Source of the DNA: Planctomycetaceae bacterium
GTDB lineage: Bacteria > Planctomycetota > Planctomycetia > Pirellulales > Thermoguttaceae
Length of the DNA: 13,860 nt
Reading direction: 5' to 3'
Assembly: GCA_031261125.1 (NCBI GenBank)
Contig: JAISJZ010000132.1
Span: 1-13,860, forward strand
Under the pieces are notes generated by a model. That model was not told the origin of the DNA and did not search any database. It saw only the letters and a list, made by a program, of their open reading frames with translations. The position numbers and the translations under genes were made by a program. Shown one piece after another: positions 1 to 8,178 of this stretch (within the stretch, counting starts at the first letter, position 1; every line of letters begins with the position of its first letter).

Positions 1-889
1 TCACCGATTTTGCCCCCAGTTGAGCCAACGCCGCCGGAATGGCATCAAGAATCTGCGTCGCCGCCGACGGGCGGTAAAAATTAGCCGTTCCAACTTGAAT
101 TGCCGAGGCACCGGCGACGAAAAATTCCATTGCATCGTCAATCGTTTCGATTCCTCCGATACCGATAACCGGTATTTTCACCGCTTTGTAAATTTGCCGG
201 ACGCAGCGCAGAGCAACCGGTTTGATTGCCGGTCCGCTTAACCCGCCGAAGCCGTTGCCCAATCGGGGCTTGCGCCGCCGCCAATCGACAGATAAGCCGA
301 GACAAGTGTTAATCGCCGAAATACCGTCCGCCCCGCCCGTTTCCGCTCCTTTCGCAATTTCACCGATGCCGGCTACGTTCGGCGAAAGTTTGACGAACAG
401 CGGCAGCGTTGTGTTTTTCCGAAAAGCGGCAACGATACTTCCGCACCGTTTCGGGTCGGTCGCAAAATCCACCCCGCCGCTCACGTTCGGACAGGATACG
501 TTCAATTCAACGGCAGCGATGCCGGCGGCGGATTCGAGTTTTTCGGCGAGGACAGGACATTCGTCTTCGCTTTTGGCGGCAACACTCACGATGATTTGTG
601 TTCCGAGCGTTTTCAAATACGGCAGTTTGACGGCGAGAAATTCGCCGATACCGTCGTTATCCAAGCCGATGGAGTTGAGCAGTCCCGAAGCGGTTTCAAC
701 GGTTCGCGGCGGAGCGTTGCCGGGACGGGGAATAAGCGTAACGGTTTTCGGAATGATTGCGCCGAGACGGGAAAGGTCGAGGACGTTTTCCATCTCACGG
801 GCGTAGCCGAAGGTTCCCGACGCAACAAAAACAGGATTGGTAAAATCGAAATGCTTCATCGTAAATGATAACGCCGCCGCAGATACCAT
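1..889 (-). CDS. pyrD: Dihydroorotate dehydrogenase, class 1B (partial, C-terminus off the left edge)
   Basis: This flavoenzyme oxidises dihydroorotate to orotate in de novo pyrimidine synthesis. It is cytosolic; class 1B enzymes use FMN and normally pair with the PyrK electron-transfer subunit, which is not in this window. The reading frame is open to base 1 (296 codons seen), so only a short tail is missing. Visible hallmarks are ASGTFGY near the N-terminus, ETASGLLNSIGLDN, the loop NVSCPN with the class 1 catalytic cysteine (Cys133 from this start), FVKLSPN, GGLSGPAIKPVAL, and the FMN phosphate region IGIGGI and AIQVGTANF. An ATG at 859-857 overlaps the stop of the upstream gene as ATGA. 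I prefer the ATG at 889-887 because its extra residues (LSFTMKHFDFTNP) align without gaps to the family's first strand pattern (LSVxxxGLxxKNP). Neither start has a clear Shine-Dalgarno. The gene is the last visible member of the topA unit and is likely translationally coupled. Confidence 0.93.
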   Translation of the reverse strand, partial: MVSAAALSFTMKHFDFTNPVFVASGTFGYAREMENVLDLSRLGAIIPKTVTLIPRPGNAPPRTVETASGLLNSIGLDNDGIGEFLAVKLPYLKTLGTQIIVSVAAKSEDECPVLAEKLESAAGIAAVELNVSCPNVSGGVDFATDPKRCGSIVAAFRKNTTLPLFVKLSPNVAGIGEIAKGAETGGADGISAINTCLGLSVDWRRRKPRLGNGFGGLSGPAIKPVALRCVRQIYKAVKIPVIGIGGIETIDDAMEFFVAGASAIQVGTANFYRPSAATQILDAIPAALAQLGAKSV

Positions 890-3189
890 TCCGCGGACAA
901 TGCCGACACAAAAAATATCCAAAGCACAAACGGCGGTGCGAGCCGAATCTGCTCAATCACCTTCCGTTTCATCACGTCCCGGTTCAACTGGTCAATCAAA
1001 AAGTCCGCCGTCGTAATGTGCGCGTACCGTCCGCCCGCCGCATCCGCTATCTTCGTCAGCAACTCTTCGTTCAAGTCCAGTTGGTCAAACTCCATATTCG
1101 GACGACCGACATCAATAATGATTTTCTCCGGTGCGTTTAACGTCAGCGCGTCCAGTTGTGCCGAAACCTTCACTTCGCACTGTCCGATTTGTTTCGGCTG
1201 ATAATGTCCGATATACCTGCCCGGCGTACCCTCGACCGGTTCAAGTTTCACCGCGGAATTACCAATTTCCGCACTAACATTTCCCTTATCCGTTCCTGCT
1301 CCTTCGGCATCTTTCAACGTTGCCGTTATCGTAACGCTCTCCTCCGGTTCGTAGTACGCCTTGTCCGCTGCTGCCGAAACATTCGCTTCGCGGACAACCG
1401 TCCCTTCCCGTTTCGCAACATACCGAATGAATTGTCCCCAGAACTGCATAAACGGTGTGTCCTGATTCATCGCCCGCGGTCCTTGCTGCCAACTCCGCGT
1501 TGTATCGCCGGTGAACACCGCCGTCCGTCCGTTATCAACCGGCTGCACCGCCAGCACCGGCATCTCGTCTTCCCCGTCCCCGCCCTGTCCCGGTACCTTC
1601 ACCGCCGGACAAGTTGCCAAAACCGTTGCCGCCGGATTCCGTGCCGGCACTTTCGTACATCCTGACAAATTCGGCAGTCCGTCTTTTACGGCTTTACCAA
1701 GCGTTGAAGGAAAAAAGCCGCTGATGTTCGCAAATACCGTGCTGTTTGCGCCTTCCGGGGTTAACTTCGGCATAAACGGCTCGGAAAACTGACCAGCATC
1801 CCGATTACCGAGAATGACCGGCAGAATTTTGCCCAGCGGCGTTCCCTCATAGCCGCCGGGACCGAGCGAATGATACCCGCCGAGCATTATCAAGCCCGCC
1901 CCGCTTTTGACGCGGTTCACGAACAATTCCTGTACCTCCGGCTTAAAATACGAACTGTCGATGTCGCCGATGATGAACACGTCAAACGAATCAACCGCCG
2001 CTTGGTCGGTCGGCAGTCCTTTTAATTCCAAGTCCTCTATGTTCGTCCGGCGTTGGAACACGTTCGGTTTCGTCTGCACCATTGCACAGAATTCAAGGTC
2101 GGGGTCTTTCGATAAGAACCGTTCGACAATCGCCCCATACTCCGGGCGCAGCGTTCCTTCGAGGTAAAAGACGCGGATACCCGGTTCAATCACAAGGGCG
2201 GCTTTCTGCCGTTCGTTGTTCTCTTTGATTGCCTCATCGCCGAGCAGTTCCGTTCGGGCAATGTACAGCGTCCGACCGGCGGTTTCCGGTTTGAATTCAA
2301 ACATTACTTCCTGCGCCCCGTTCACGGCATCGAGGAGGAGTTCTTTTTCGCCGAGTTTTTTACGGGCAGCCGGTTTCACAGAAACCGGCTCGTTGTCGGG
2401 GGATTCCTCTTCGAGAATGACTTTAACGGTGCGTCCTTCGAGACCGACAGCATCGACTTCAGCGGTAATCCGCGACTTGTTCTTCAACGTCAGCCGTTCC
2501 GGCACCTGAATTCCGCTTACCTGAACATCTTTGAACGAAGAACTGTTTTTCAAACCGGTACCGGTACCAATCGCGTAAACCGGAATTCCCAATCTGCTTG
2601 CGTCATCGGCGGGGCTGCGGACGGTGTTGTGCTGTCCGTCGGAAAAAAGAAACAATGCTTCGATTTCCTTTACCGGGACTTTCTGTCTGCCGTCCATTAC
2701 GGACAACGCGCCGACCAATCCCCACGACAACGATGTCGATTTTCCTGTTGCTTTCAAATCGGCGATTTCGGCTTCCCACCCGGCAGGCGTTGCGGTACTT
2801 TGGTGATTGTTTGCCTTATCGGCAAAGTCGATAAGGTGTAACGAAAAATCCTGTTTTAGTTTTTTCGTCCATTGTTTGATTTTTTCCTTCACCTGTTCGA
2901 GGCGGACAGTATTGCCGTCGGCGATACCCATTGACTCGGACGTATCAACGGAGAAGATGACGGACTTGCGCTGTGTGTTTTCTTGGGTGAATTGCAGTGC
3001 CGGTCGAAACAACAGCAGGACAACGGCGGCAACGGCAAAAAACCGCAGCAGGAGCAAGGTGAAGAACCGCCGCCGGGTGAGTGTGCTGAACGTCCGCCGG
3101 TAAAACAGTGCCGTAATTCCCCACGCAAGGAGGAGAACCGCAAACAGTTGAAAGAAAGTGTAACCTTGGGCAAGGACGAGTTCAGCCAT
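856..3189 (-). CDS. Membrane-anchored vWA protein with a GATase1-like domain
   Basis: This 777-residue envelope protein has unknown cellular function and is of a type common in planctomycetes. Two N-terminal helices (about 11-29 and 43-62) are joined by an arginine-rich loop (YRRTFSTLTRRRF). A third helix (about 753-769) is followed by RRRYHLR. The positive-inside rule therefore places the large central part outside the cytoplasm. A von Willebrand A domain (about 75-215) has an intact MIDAS: D82-x-S84-x-S86, Thr152 and Asp184 (FSDGQHN). A class I glutamine-amidotransferase-like domain follows (about 335-595), with GGYHSLGPGGY at 437-447 and AVFTGDTTRSW near 557-567. The nucleophile elbow has no cysteine, so amidotransferase activity is unlikely; protein or ligand binding is an inference. 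It lies 36 bases behind the ThuA-like gene and overlaps pyrD. No Shine-Dalgarno is evident. Confidence 0.88.
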   Translation of the reverse strand: MAELVLAQGYTFFQLFAVLLLAWGITALFYRRTFSTLTRRRFFTLLLLRFFAVAAVVLLLFRPALQFTQENTQRKSVIFSVDTSESMGIADGNTVRLEQVKEKIKQWTKKLKQDFSLHLIDFADKANNHQSTATPAGWEAEIADLKATGKSTSLSWGLVGALSVMDGRQKVPVKEIEALFLFSDGQHNTVRSPADDASRLGIPVYAIGTGTGLKNSSSFKDVQVSGIQVPERLTLKNKSRITAEVDAVGLEGRTVKVILEEESPDNEPVSVKPAARKKLGEKELLLDAVNGAQEVMFEFKPETAGRTLYIARTELLGDEAIKENNERQKAALVIEPGIRVFYLEGTLRPEYGAIVERFLSKDPDLEFCAMVQTKPNVFQRRTNIEDLELKGLPTDQAAVDSFDVFIIGDIDSSYFKPEVQELFVNRVKSGAGLIMLGGYHSLGPGGYEGTPLGKILPVILGNRDAGQFSEPFMPKLTPEGANSTVFANISGFFPSTLGKAVKDGLPNLSGCTKVPARNPAATVLATCPAVKVPGQGGDGEDEMPVLAVQPVDNGRTAVFTGDTTRSWQQGPRAMNQDTPFMQFWGQFIRYVAKREGTVVREANVSAAADKAYYEPEESVTITATLKDAEGAGTDKGNVSAEIGNSAVKLEPVEGTPGRYIGHYQPKQIGQCEVKVSAQLDALTLNAPEKIIIDVGRPNMEFDQLDLNEELLTKIADAAGGRYAHITTADFLIDQLNRDVMKRKVIEQIRLAPPFVLWIFFVSALSAEWYLRRRYHLR

Positions 3190-3225
3190 ACCGGCATTGT
3201 ACCGTATGTTAAGTGCCGGGACAAG

Positions 3226-4248
3226 TTATCGTTCCGTGTCTGCCAAGTCCGCCGGTTTCAAGCCCTTTTTGCATTTGCCGAAACCCATCGGCAGCGGTTC
3301 GTATTTGCCGACGATGCCGACTTCCGCCCTGTCGAGAATTACCGATTCCAAACCGGTCAGGTAATAGACGGCATTGACGAACATCCGCCGCACGCCTTCG
3401 CCGGCAAAATCCTGCGACGAACCAATGGTGGAAGTGAGTGATACACCCGTACTGTTAGTGCCGGGACTAAACGAGTACGGTTTCAGCCACGCGAGCGGCA
3501 TCATCGGATCGTTCTTTTCGTTTTCGACCGGCTTGTCCGTAGAATTCATTCCCGACAAAACCTGTCCGAAGAACAACGGTGTTGCACTGTCCGGCAGCGG
3601 AAGCCGAACCTGATACACGTCCGTCGGTCCGAAGATGTCTTCACAGCCCTTCACAATCGGATGACTCTTTTGTTCCGGCGCAACGATGCCCCGCGTCGCC
3701 TCTTTGCCGTGATGCCCGTGATGGTTTATCCACGTTTCGCCGAGAATTTTGCGTCCAAAGCCCTGCTGCCAGTCCTTCTTTTCACCGCTGTAATCGAAAC
3801 TGTAATGCCGGTATGTTCCGCTCTTGATACTAAAAGCGTGCGTTGCCGTGCGGATGCCGATGACCGGTTTGCCCGCTTTCAGATAATCGTCAATGTACTT
3901 CATTTGTTCATCCGGCAAATCCCGAAACCGGAGAAAGAATACGGCAATATCTGCTTTGAGCAACGCTTCCAAACCGGGAATGTTGTTGAGCGTCAGCGGG
4001 TCGATTTCGCCGGTCTGCGGATTGATGGCAAACAGAACGGTGCAGTTGAATCCGTGGTGTTCCGCAAGGATTCTGCCGAGTTGGACAACCATTTCTTCCG
4101 AGCGGTACTCTTCGTCGCCGGAAACAAGGACGACGTTTTTCCCGCTGCCGGGTTTGTCCGGCGTTCCTTTGTAGTACAGCGTTTGTGCCGAAGCGGATAA
4201 AACGCAAAGGAACGAAAACAAAACGAAAAGAAGGATTGAGTGTTTCAT
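3226..4248 (-). CDS. Exported ThuA-like domain protein
   Basis: This 340-residue protein has a signal peptide of 21 residues: MKH, then a hydrophobic stretch at 4-18, then the cleavage signal ASA before Gln22. The rest matches the ThuA-like fold, a relative of class I glutamine amidotransferases. It opens with VVLVSGDEEYRSEE (39-52), continues with IAVFFLRFRDLPDEQ and YLKAGKPVIGIRTATHAF (122-139), a histidine cluster HHGHHG (176-181), PLAWLKPY, and a closing helix RRMFVNAVYYLTGL. ThuA was named from trehalose utilisation, but most members, including the many in planctomycetes, have no proven substrate; sugar-related binding or hydrolysis is only a guess here. Its ATG overlaps the topA stop by four bases (ATGA), which suggests translational coupling. 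The product should act in the periplasm, as should most of the neighbouring vWA protein. Confidence 0.88.
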   Translation of the reverse strand: MKHSILLFVLFSFLCVLSASAQTLYYKGTPDKPGSGKNVVLVSGDEEYRSEEMVVQLGRILAEHHGFNCTVLFAINPQTGEIDPLTLNNIPGLEALLKADIAVFFLRFRDLPDEQMKYIDDYLKAGKPVIGIRTATHAFSIKSGTYRHYSFDYSGEKKDWQQGFGRKILGETWINHHGHHGKEATRGIVAPEQKSHPIVKGCEDIFGPTDVYQVRLPLPDSATPLFFGQVLSGMNSTDKPVENEKNDPMMPLAWLKPYSFSPGTNSTGVSLTSTIGSSQDFAGEGVRRMFVNAVYYLTGLESVILDRAEVGIVGKYEPLPMGFGKCKKGLKPADLADTER

Positions 4249-6839
4249 TTTTTCTTCGCAGTTCTTTTGCGGGTAAACTTTTTCACGGGTCCCTTGGCGG
4301 CTTTCTCGGCAAGCATATTCAACGCCTCGTCAAACGTTAAGTCCTCAATGACCGTTCCCTTCGGCAGTGTAACATTCGTTGTTCCGTCCGTGATATATGT
4401 TCCGTAAAAGCCGGTCAATATCTTAACCTCTTTGTTTGTAACCGGCGAAACGTCAAACATCCGCAACGGTTCTTTACTCTTTGCCGATGATGCGGCACGC
4501 CGTCCGAACGTCTTCGGCTGTGCAAGCAATTCCAACGCTTTTGGTAACGGAACGTCCAACGGCGAAACTCCGGCGGGCAGCGACCGTGTTTCCTTGCCGC
4601 ACTGAACATACGGTCCGTACCGTCCGTTTGATGCAATCACGTCTTCGCCGTCTTTTTGCCCCAGTGTCCGCGGCAGCGACAGCAGTTGCAATGCCGTCGG
4701 CAAATCGACATCGTCCAACTTCATTCCTTTGAGCAGCGACGCAAACCTTTTGTCCTTGCCGTCATTTTCGCCAAGTTGAACATAAGGACCGAAACGTCCG
4801 TCTTTCAAATAAATGTTTACCCCGTTTTCAGGACTTACACCCAGCGGTTCTTCAGCACGGGCTTTGTTGTTGAGCAACTCCAATGCTTTGTAATACGTCA
4901 GTTCATCCGGCGGCAAATCCTCCGGTATGCTGCCGTTGCGTTCGCCCCGCTGCAAAAAGGGACCGAATTTACCGATGCGGACAACAATCGGCTCTTCTCC
5001 GTCCGGCGTTGAAATCGGAATGGTACTGACTTCCCGCGGGTCAATTTCTTCTTCCTTGTGGTCGAGTTCCGCCCGCAAACCGATGTGTTCACCGCCACGG
5101 TAAAATTCGTTCAGATATTTCAGATAATCCAGTTCACCGCGGCTAACCGCATCGAGTTGGTCTTCCATCTGGGCGGTGAAATCGTAATTCACAATGTCCG
5201 GCAAGTGTTCTTCCAGCAACTTGCAGACCGCAAACGCCGTCCACGTCGGAATCAACGCCCCGCTTTTCTTAAAAACGTAATTCCGCTGCAATATCGTTTC
5301 GATAATCGAAGCGTAGGTACTCGGACGACCGATGCCCTTGTCCGTCAATGTTTTCGTCAACGCCGCTTCGGTGTACCGCCCCGGCGGCTGCGTGGTGTGC
5401 TGCTTCGGTTCCAATTTCTCTGTTTTGAGAGCATCGCCGGTCTTTACATCCGGCAGTACCGTTTCCCTGTCGGCGAGTTCCGCTTCGGGGTCGTCCGAAC
5501 CTTCGACGTATGCCCGCAGATAGCCCGGAAAATCAATGGTCTTGCCGCTCACCGAAAACAGAGCATCGTCTATACGGGCGGTAACCGTTTTCCGTTTGCC
5601 TTTTGCGTCTGTCATCTGACTGGCAACCGTCCGCTTCCAAATCATATCGTACAGCCGGAATTGGTCGAACGACAATTTGCCCCGCAGCGATTCCGGTAAG
5701 TCGAACACATTTCCTGCCGGTCGGATTGCCTCGTGTGCTTCCTGCGAATTTTTCTCTTTGCTGTGATAAATCCGCGGCTTGTCCGGCAGGTATTCTTTGC
5801 CGTACTCCCGTTCGATATGATTCCGTGCCGCCCGAAGGGCTTCCGCCGACAAATTGGTTGAGTCGGTCCGCATATAAGTAATGTATCCGTTTTCGTACAA
5901 CGATTGGGCGACACTCATCGTTGTCCGGGCGGTGAAACCGAATTTCCGGTTCGCTTCCTGCTGCAACGTACTGGTCGTGAACGGGGCATAAGGACGTTCC
6001 GTGTAAGGTTTTTCCTCGACACTTTGGACGTTCGCCGGCTCTTTTAAGAGACGCTGCGACAAGCGGAATGCAGAATCTTCATTGAGTAAAACGAAATCAT
6101 CGGGCTTTACCAGTTTTCCGGTAGCGGTATCGAAATCCTTGCCGGACGGGATTTTTTTACTGCCTACGGAAACGAGAACAGCAGAAAACACCGTTTTCCG
6201 CCCGTTCGGCAAAAACGTTCCGAGTAAATCCCAGTATGTTGCGTTATGAAAGGCGATGCGTTCACGTTCCCGTTCAACCACCAACCGCACGGCAACGGAT
6301 TGAACGCGCCCAGCCGAAAGTTTCGGGCGCACCTTTTTCCACAGCAGCGGCGAAACCTCGTATCCGAAGAGCCGGTCGATAATCCGGCGTGTCTCCTGGG
6401 CTTGCACTAAATCACTGTCGATGTCCCGCGGCGATTTCAACGCCTCTTCGATTGCGGACTTCGTTATTTCGTGAAACACGAGCCGCTTAATCGGAATCTT
6501 CGGCTTCAATGTTTCGACCAGATGCCAACTGATTGCTTCGCCTTCGCGGTCTTCATCTGTCGCCAGATAAAGTTCTTTTGCGTTTTTGAGTTGTTCTTTA
6601 AGTTGTTTAACCTGTTTCGTCCGGTCTTTGGAAACAACGTAAATTGGTTCAAAATTACTGTCAACGTTCACGCCGAGCCGCGACCATTTTTCCTTTTTGT
6701 ACTTTTCGGGAATTTCAGCGGCGGATGCCGGCAAATCCCGGATATGCCCGATGCTTGCCTCTACGATGTAATTCTTGCCGAGATATTTTCCGATAGTTTT
6801 TGCCTTTGCCGGCGATTCTACGATAACGAGGGAGTGCAT
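4245..6839 (-). CDS. topA: DNA topoisomerase I (type IA)
   Basis: This enzyme relaxes negative supercoils by transient single-strand cleavage. The 864-residue protein starts MHSLVIVESPAKAKTIGKYLG, the standard TopA N-terminus. The Toprim residues are Glu8 and the DxDxE triad in ATDEDREGEAI (95, 97, 99). The catalytic tyrosine is Tyr322 in GYITYMRTDSTNLS, followed by Arg324. GIGRPSTYASII is near 502-513. The C-terminal third carries four Toprim-C repeats (near 620, 680, 738 and 808: KFGPFLQRGE, DGRFGPYVQLGEN, NGRYGPYVQCGKE, TGFYGTYITDG) and a lysine/arginine tail. There are only two cysteines in the protein, so the zinc ribbons of E. coli TopA are absent. A GTG 39 bases upstream (6878) is in frame but lies inside the predicted -10 element, so the ATG is preferred. 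It is the first gene of the unit and its stop overlaps the ThuA-like gene. Confidence 0.97.
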   Translation of the reverse strand: MHSLVIVESPAKAKTIGKYLGKNYIVEASIGHIRDLPASAAEIPEKYKKEKWSRLGVNVDSNFEPIYVVSKDRTKQVKQLKEQLKNAKELYLATDEDREGEAISWHLVETLKPKIPIKRLVFHEITKSAIEEALKSPRDIDSDLVQAQETRRIIDRLFGYEVSPLLWKKVRPKLSAGRVQSVAVRLVVERERERIAFHNATYWDLLGTFLPNGRKTVFSAVLVSVGSKKIPSGKDFDTATGKLVKPDDFVLLNEDSAFRLSQRLLKEPANVQSVEEKPYTERPYAPFTTSTLQQEANRKFGFTARTTMSVAQSLYENGYITYMRTDSTNLSAEALRAARNHIEREYGKEYLPDKPRIYHSKEKNSQEAHEAIRPAGNVFDLPESLRGKLSFDQFRLYDMIWKRTVASQMTDAKGKRKTVTARIDDALFSVSGKTIDFPGYLRAYVEGSDDPEAELADRETVLPDVKTGDALKTEKLEPKQHTTQPPGRYTEAALTKTLTDKGIGRPSTYASIIETILQRNYVFKKSGALIPTWTAFAVCKLLEEHLPDIVNYDFTAQMEDQLDAVSRGELDYLKYLNEFYRGGEHIGLRAELDHKEEEIDPREVSTIPISTPDGEEPIVVRIGKFGPFLQRGERNGSIPEDLPPDELTYYKALELLNNKARAEEPLGVSPENGVNIYLKDGRFGPYVQLGENDGKDKRFASLLKGMKLDDVDLPTALQLLSLPRTLGQKDGEDVIASNGRYGPYVQCGKETRSLPAGVSPLDVPLPKALELLAQPKTFGRRAASSAKSKEPLRMFDVSPVTNKEVKILTGFYGTYITDGTTNVTLPKGTVIEDLTFDEALNMLAEKAAKGPVKKFTRKRTAKKK

Positions 6840-6872
6840 ATTGTGTAAGTCGGTGGTAAATAGCGGGCGGGT

Positions 6873-6886
6873 ATTCACTATTCACT
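6873..6886. repeat. Tandem heptamer repeat in the topA promoter
   Basis: ATTCACT occurs twice in direct succession (AGTGAAT twice on the minus strand). The array supplies the predicted topA -10 element, and part of the motif continues into the following ATTTTT. Confidence 0.8.
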
Positions 6887-6905
6887 ATTTTTGCGTTTTT
6901 GTCAA
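6877..6905 (-). promoter_or_regulatory. Sigma-70-type promoter of topA
   Basis: On the minus strand a perfect TTGACA (6905-6900) is followed after 17 bases by AATAGT (6882-6877; four of six consensus bases). Transcription would begin near 6870, giving a leader of about 30 bases before the ATG at 6839. The -10 element lies in a tandem heptamer repeat (6873-6886). The site would drive the whole topA to pyrD unit. Confidence 0.6.
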
Positions 6906-6926
6906 GAGAGGAAAACGGCATAAAAA
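6899..6926 (+). promoter_or_regulatory. Possible promoter of the LptF/LptG-type gene
   Basis: TTGTCA (6899-6904) with TAAAAA (6921-6926) at 16 bases spacing is the better of two weak candidates. The other is TTGCCC (6946-6951) with TGATAA (6967-6972), spacing 15. The first shares its -35 bases with the opposite-strand topA promoter, because TTGTCAA reads TTGACAA on the other strand. Confidence 0.3.
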
Positions 6927-7010
6927 TTTTGCCGGGATTTCGCTCTTGCCCGGAACAGCAGTTTTTTGATAACCTGTCCGCTGCTTCCCGTCCGCCTACC
7001 CCCCTTCCCG

Positions 7011-8147
7011 ATGACGCTGCTCGACCGGTACTTGCTGAAGAATTATTTTATCAATCTGCTGTTCTGGTGCCTGTGCATCATCGGTATTTTTGTCGTCTTC
7101 GACCTGTTCACGAACCTCGACGCACTCGTTGCCGCCGGTAAAAAAGCCGGTAATGTGCCGAAAATCATCGCTGCATATTATTTCTTCAAATCCGTACCGC
7201 TGGCAATGATGCTTTGCTCCGTTCTCGGTCTCATTTCCGCAATGATTACCGTTGCGATGATGATGCGGAATAACGAACTGGTACCGGTTCAGGCGGCAGG
7301 CATTTCCACGCTGCGCATTATCAGACCGCTGATATTAGCAACGTTGTTCGTTGCCGGTGCCGCAACGGTTCTCCGCGAAATTGTCCTGCCGAACTACCTG
7401 CCGCAACTCGTAATGGAAGCGGGCAATATGTCCGAGGACAGCGGAAGTGTTCTCAACGCCGCGATTGACAACGAAACCGGTATCGGTATTCACGGTGAAA
7501 AAATGTTTCAGGGGGAAAAACGTATCAGCAAACCGAACTTCACGCTGCCGAAACCACTGGTGAAACAACTCGTCCGGCTGGATGCGGAAAACGCCTACTA
7601 TCAACCGGCATCGGCAGAACATCCGGCGGGTTTTCTGCTCGTCAACATAGAGGAAATACCCGGCGTGCTGAACGGCGAAGTGCTGAAATTCAAGGACAAA
7701 CAGATTGTTTTTACACACAAGGACTCACCGGCTTGGGTCAAGCCGGACGAATGTTTTATCGCAACGAATGTGCCGTTAGGTTTTCTTGCGTCGAACGATG
7801 CGTGGCGGACGTATGCTTCGACATTCGATTTAATTCAAGCGGCGAGAAACAAGAGTTTGGATGTCGGCAATTCAATTCACACGTTGATTCACGCCCGGCT
7901 TTTGGAACCGTTTTTGGACATTGCATTGCTGTTTTTGGGATTGCCGACGATATTGACTTACGGCGGACGAAACGTATTTAAGCCGATGGGGTTGAGCGGT
8001 TTGCTTGTATTTTCGTTTTTAGCGGTTCGGGAAGGGTGCCGGTTTTTAGGGGCGAATATGGAGATGCCGGTGCTTGGTGCGTGGCTGCCGTTGATAGTGT
8101 TCGGACCGATTGCCGTGAATCAATTTATGATGCTGCGGATGAAGTAG
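7011..8147 (+). CDS. LptF/LptG-family lipopolysaccharide export permease
   Basis: This 378-residue inner-membrane protein belongs to the YjgP/YjgQ family, whose members form the transmembrane part of the LptB2FG ABC transporter that lifts lipopolysaccharide towards LptC and LptA. It has the family layout of three N-terminal helices (about 14-33, 56-84, 104-122), a periplasmic domain (about 127-290) and three C-terminal helices (about 297-376). The cytoplasmic coupling motif NNELVPVQAAGIS (87-99) matches the usual ExxxxxxAGxS pattern. The start MTLLDRYLLKNYF is chosen over an in-frame TTG at 6966 because it begins exactly where homologues begin. The bases just before the ATG are pyrimidine-rich, with no Shine-Dalgarno. 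It stands alone, diverging from topA and converging with the methyltransferase. LptF and LptG cannot be told apart here. Confidence 0.9.
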   Translation: MTLLDRYLLKNYFINLLFWCLCIIGIFVVFDLFTNLDALVAAGKKAGNVPKIIAAYYFFKSVPLAMMLCSVLGLISAMITVAMMMRNNELVPVQAAGISTLRIIRPLILATLFVAGAATVLREIVLPNYLPQLVMEAGNMSEDSGSVLNAAIDNETGIGIHGEKMFQGEKRISKPNFTLPKPLVKQLVRLDAENAYYQPASAEHPAGFLLVNIEEIPGVLNGEVLKFKDKQIVFTHKDSPAWVKPDECFIATNVPLGFLASNDAWRTYASTFDLIQAARNKSLDVGNSIHTLIHARLLEPFLDIALLFLGLPTILTYGGRNVFKPMGLSGLLVFSFLAVREGCRFLGANMEMPVLGAWLPLIVFGPIAVNQFMMLRMK

Positions 8148-8178
8148 CGAAAGAAAACAGGAAGGTTTTCAGAACTGC

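Noticed and set aside
222..806. 194-residue plus-strand reading frame
   Set aside because: It lies antisense to the conserved pyrD frame and its translation shows no domain or signal; it is a by-product of pyrD codon use.
6840..6878. GTG start at 6878 for topA
   Set aside because: It overlaps the predicted -10 element, and homologues begin at the ATG at 6839 (MHSLVIVESPAKAK).
6966..7010. TTG start at 6966 for the Lpt permease
   Set aside because: The added residues (MITCPLLPVRLPPFP) do not fit the family; MTLLDRYLLKNY is the normal N-terminus.
8153..8170. GAAAAC / GTTTTC hairpin between the converging Lpt permease and methyltransferase genes
   Set aside because: The six-base stem is mostly A-T and lacks a T run; too weak to call a terminator.
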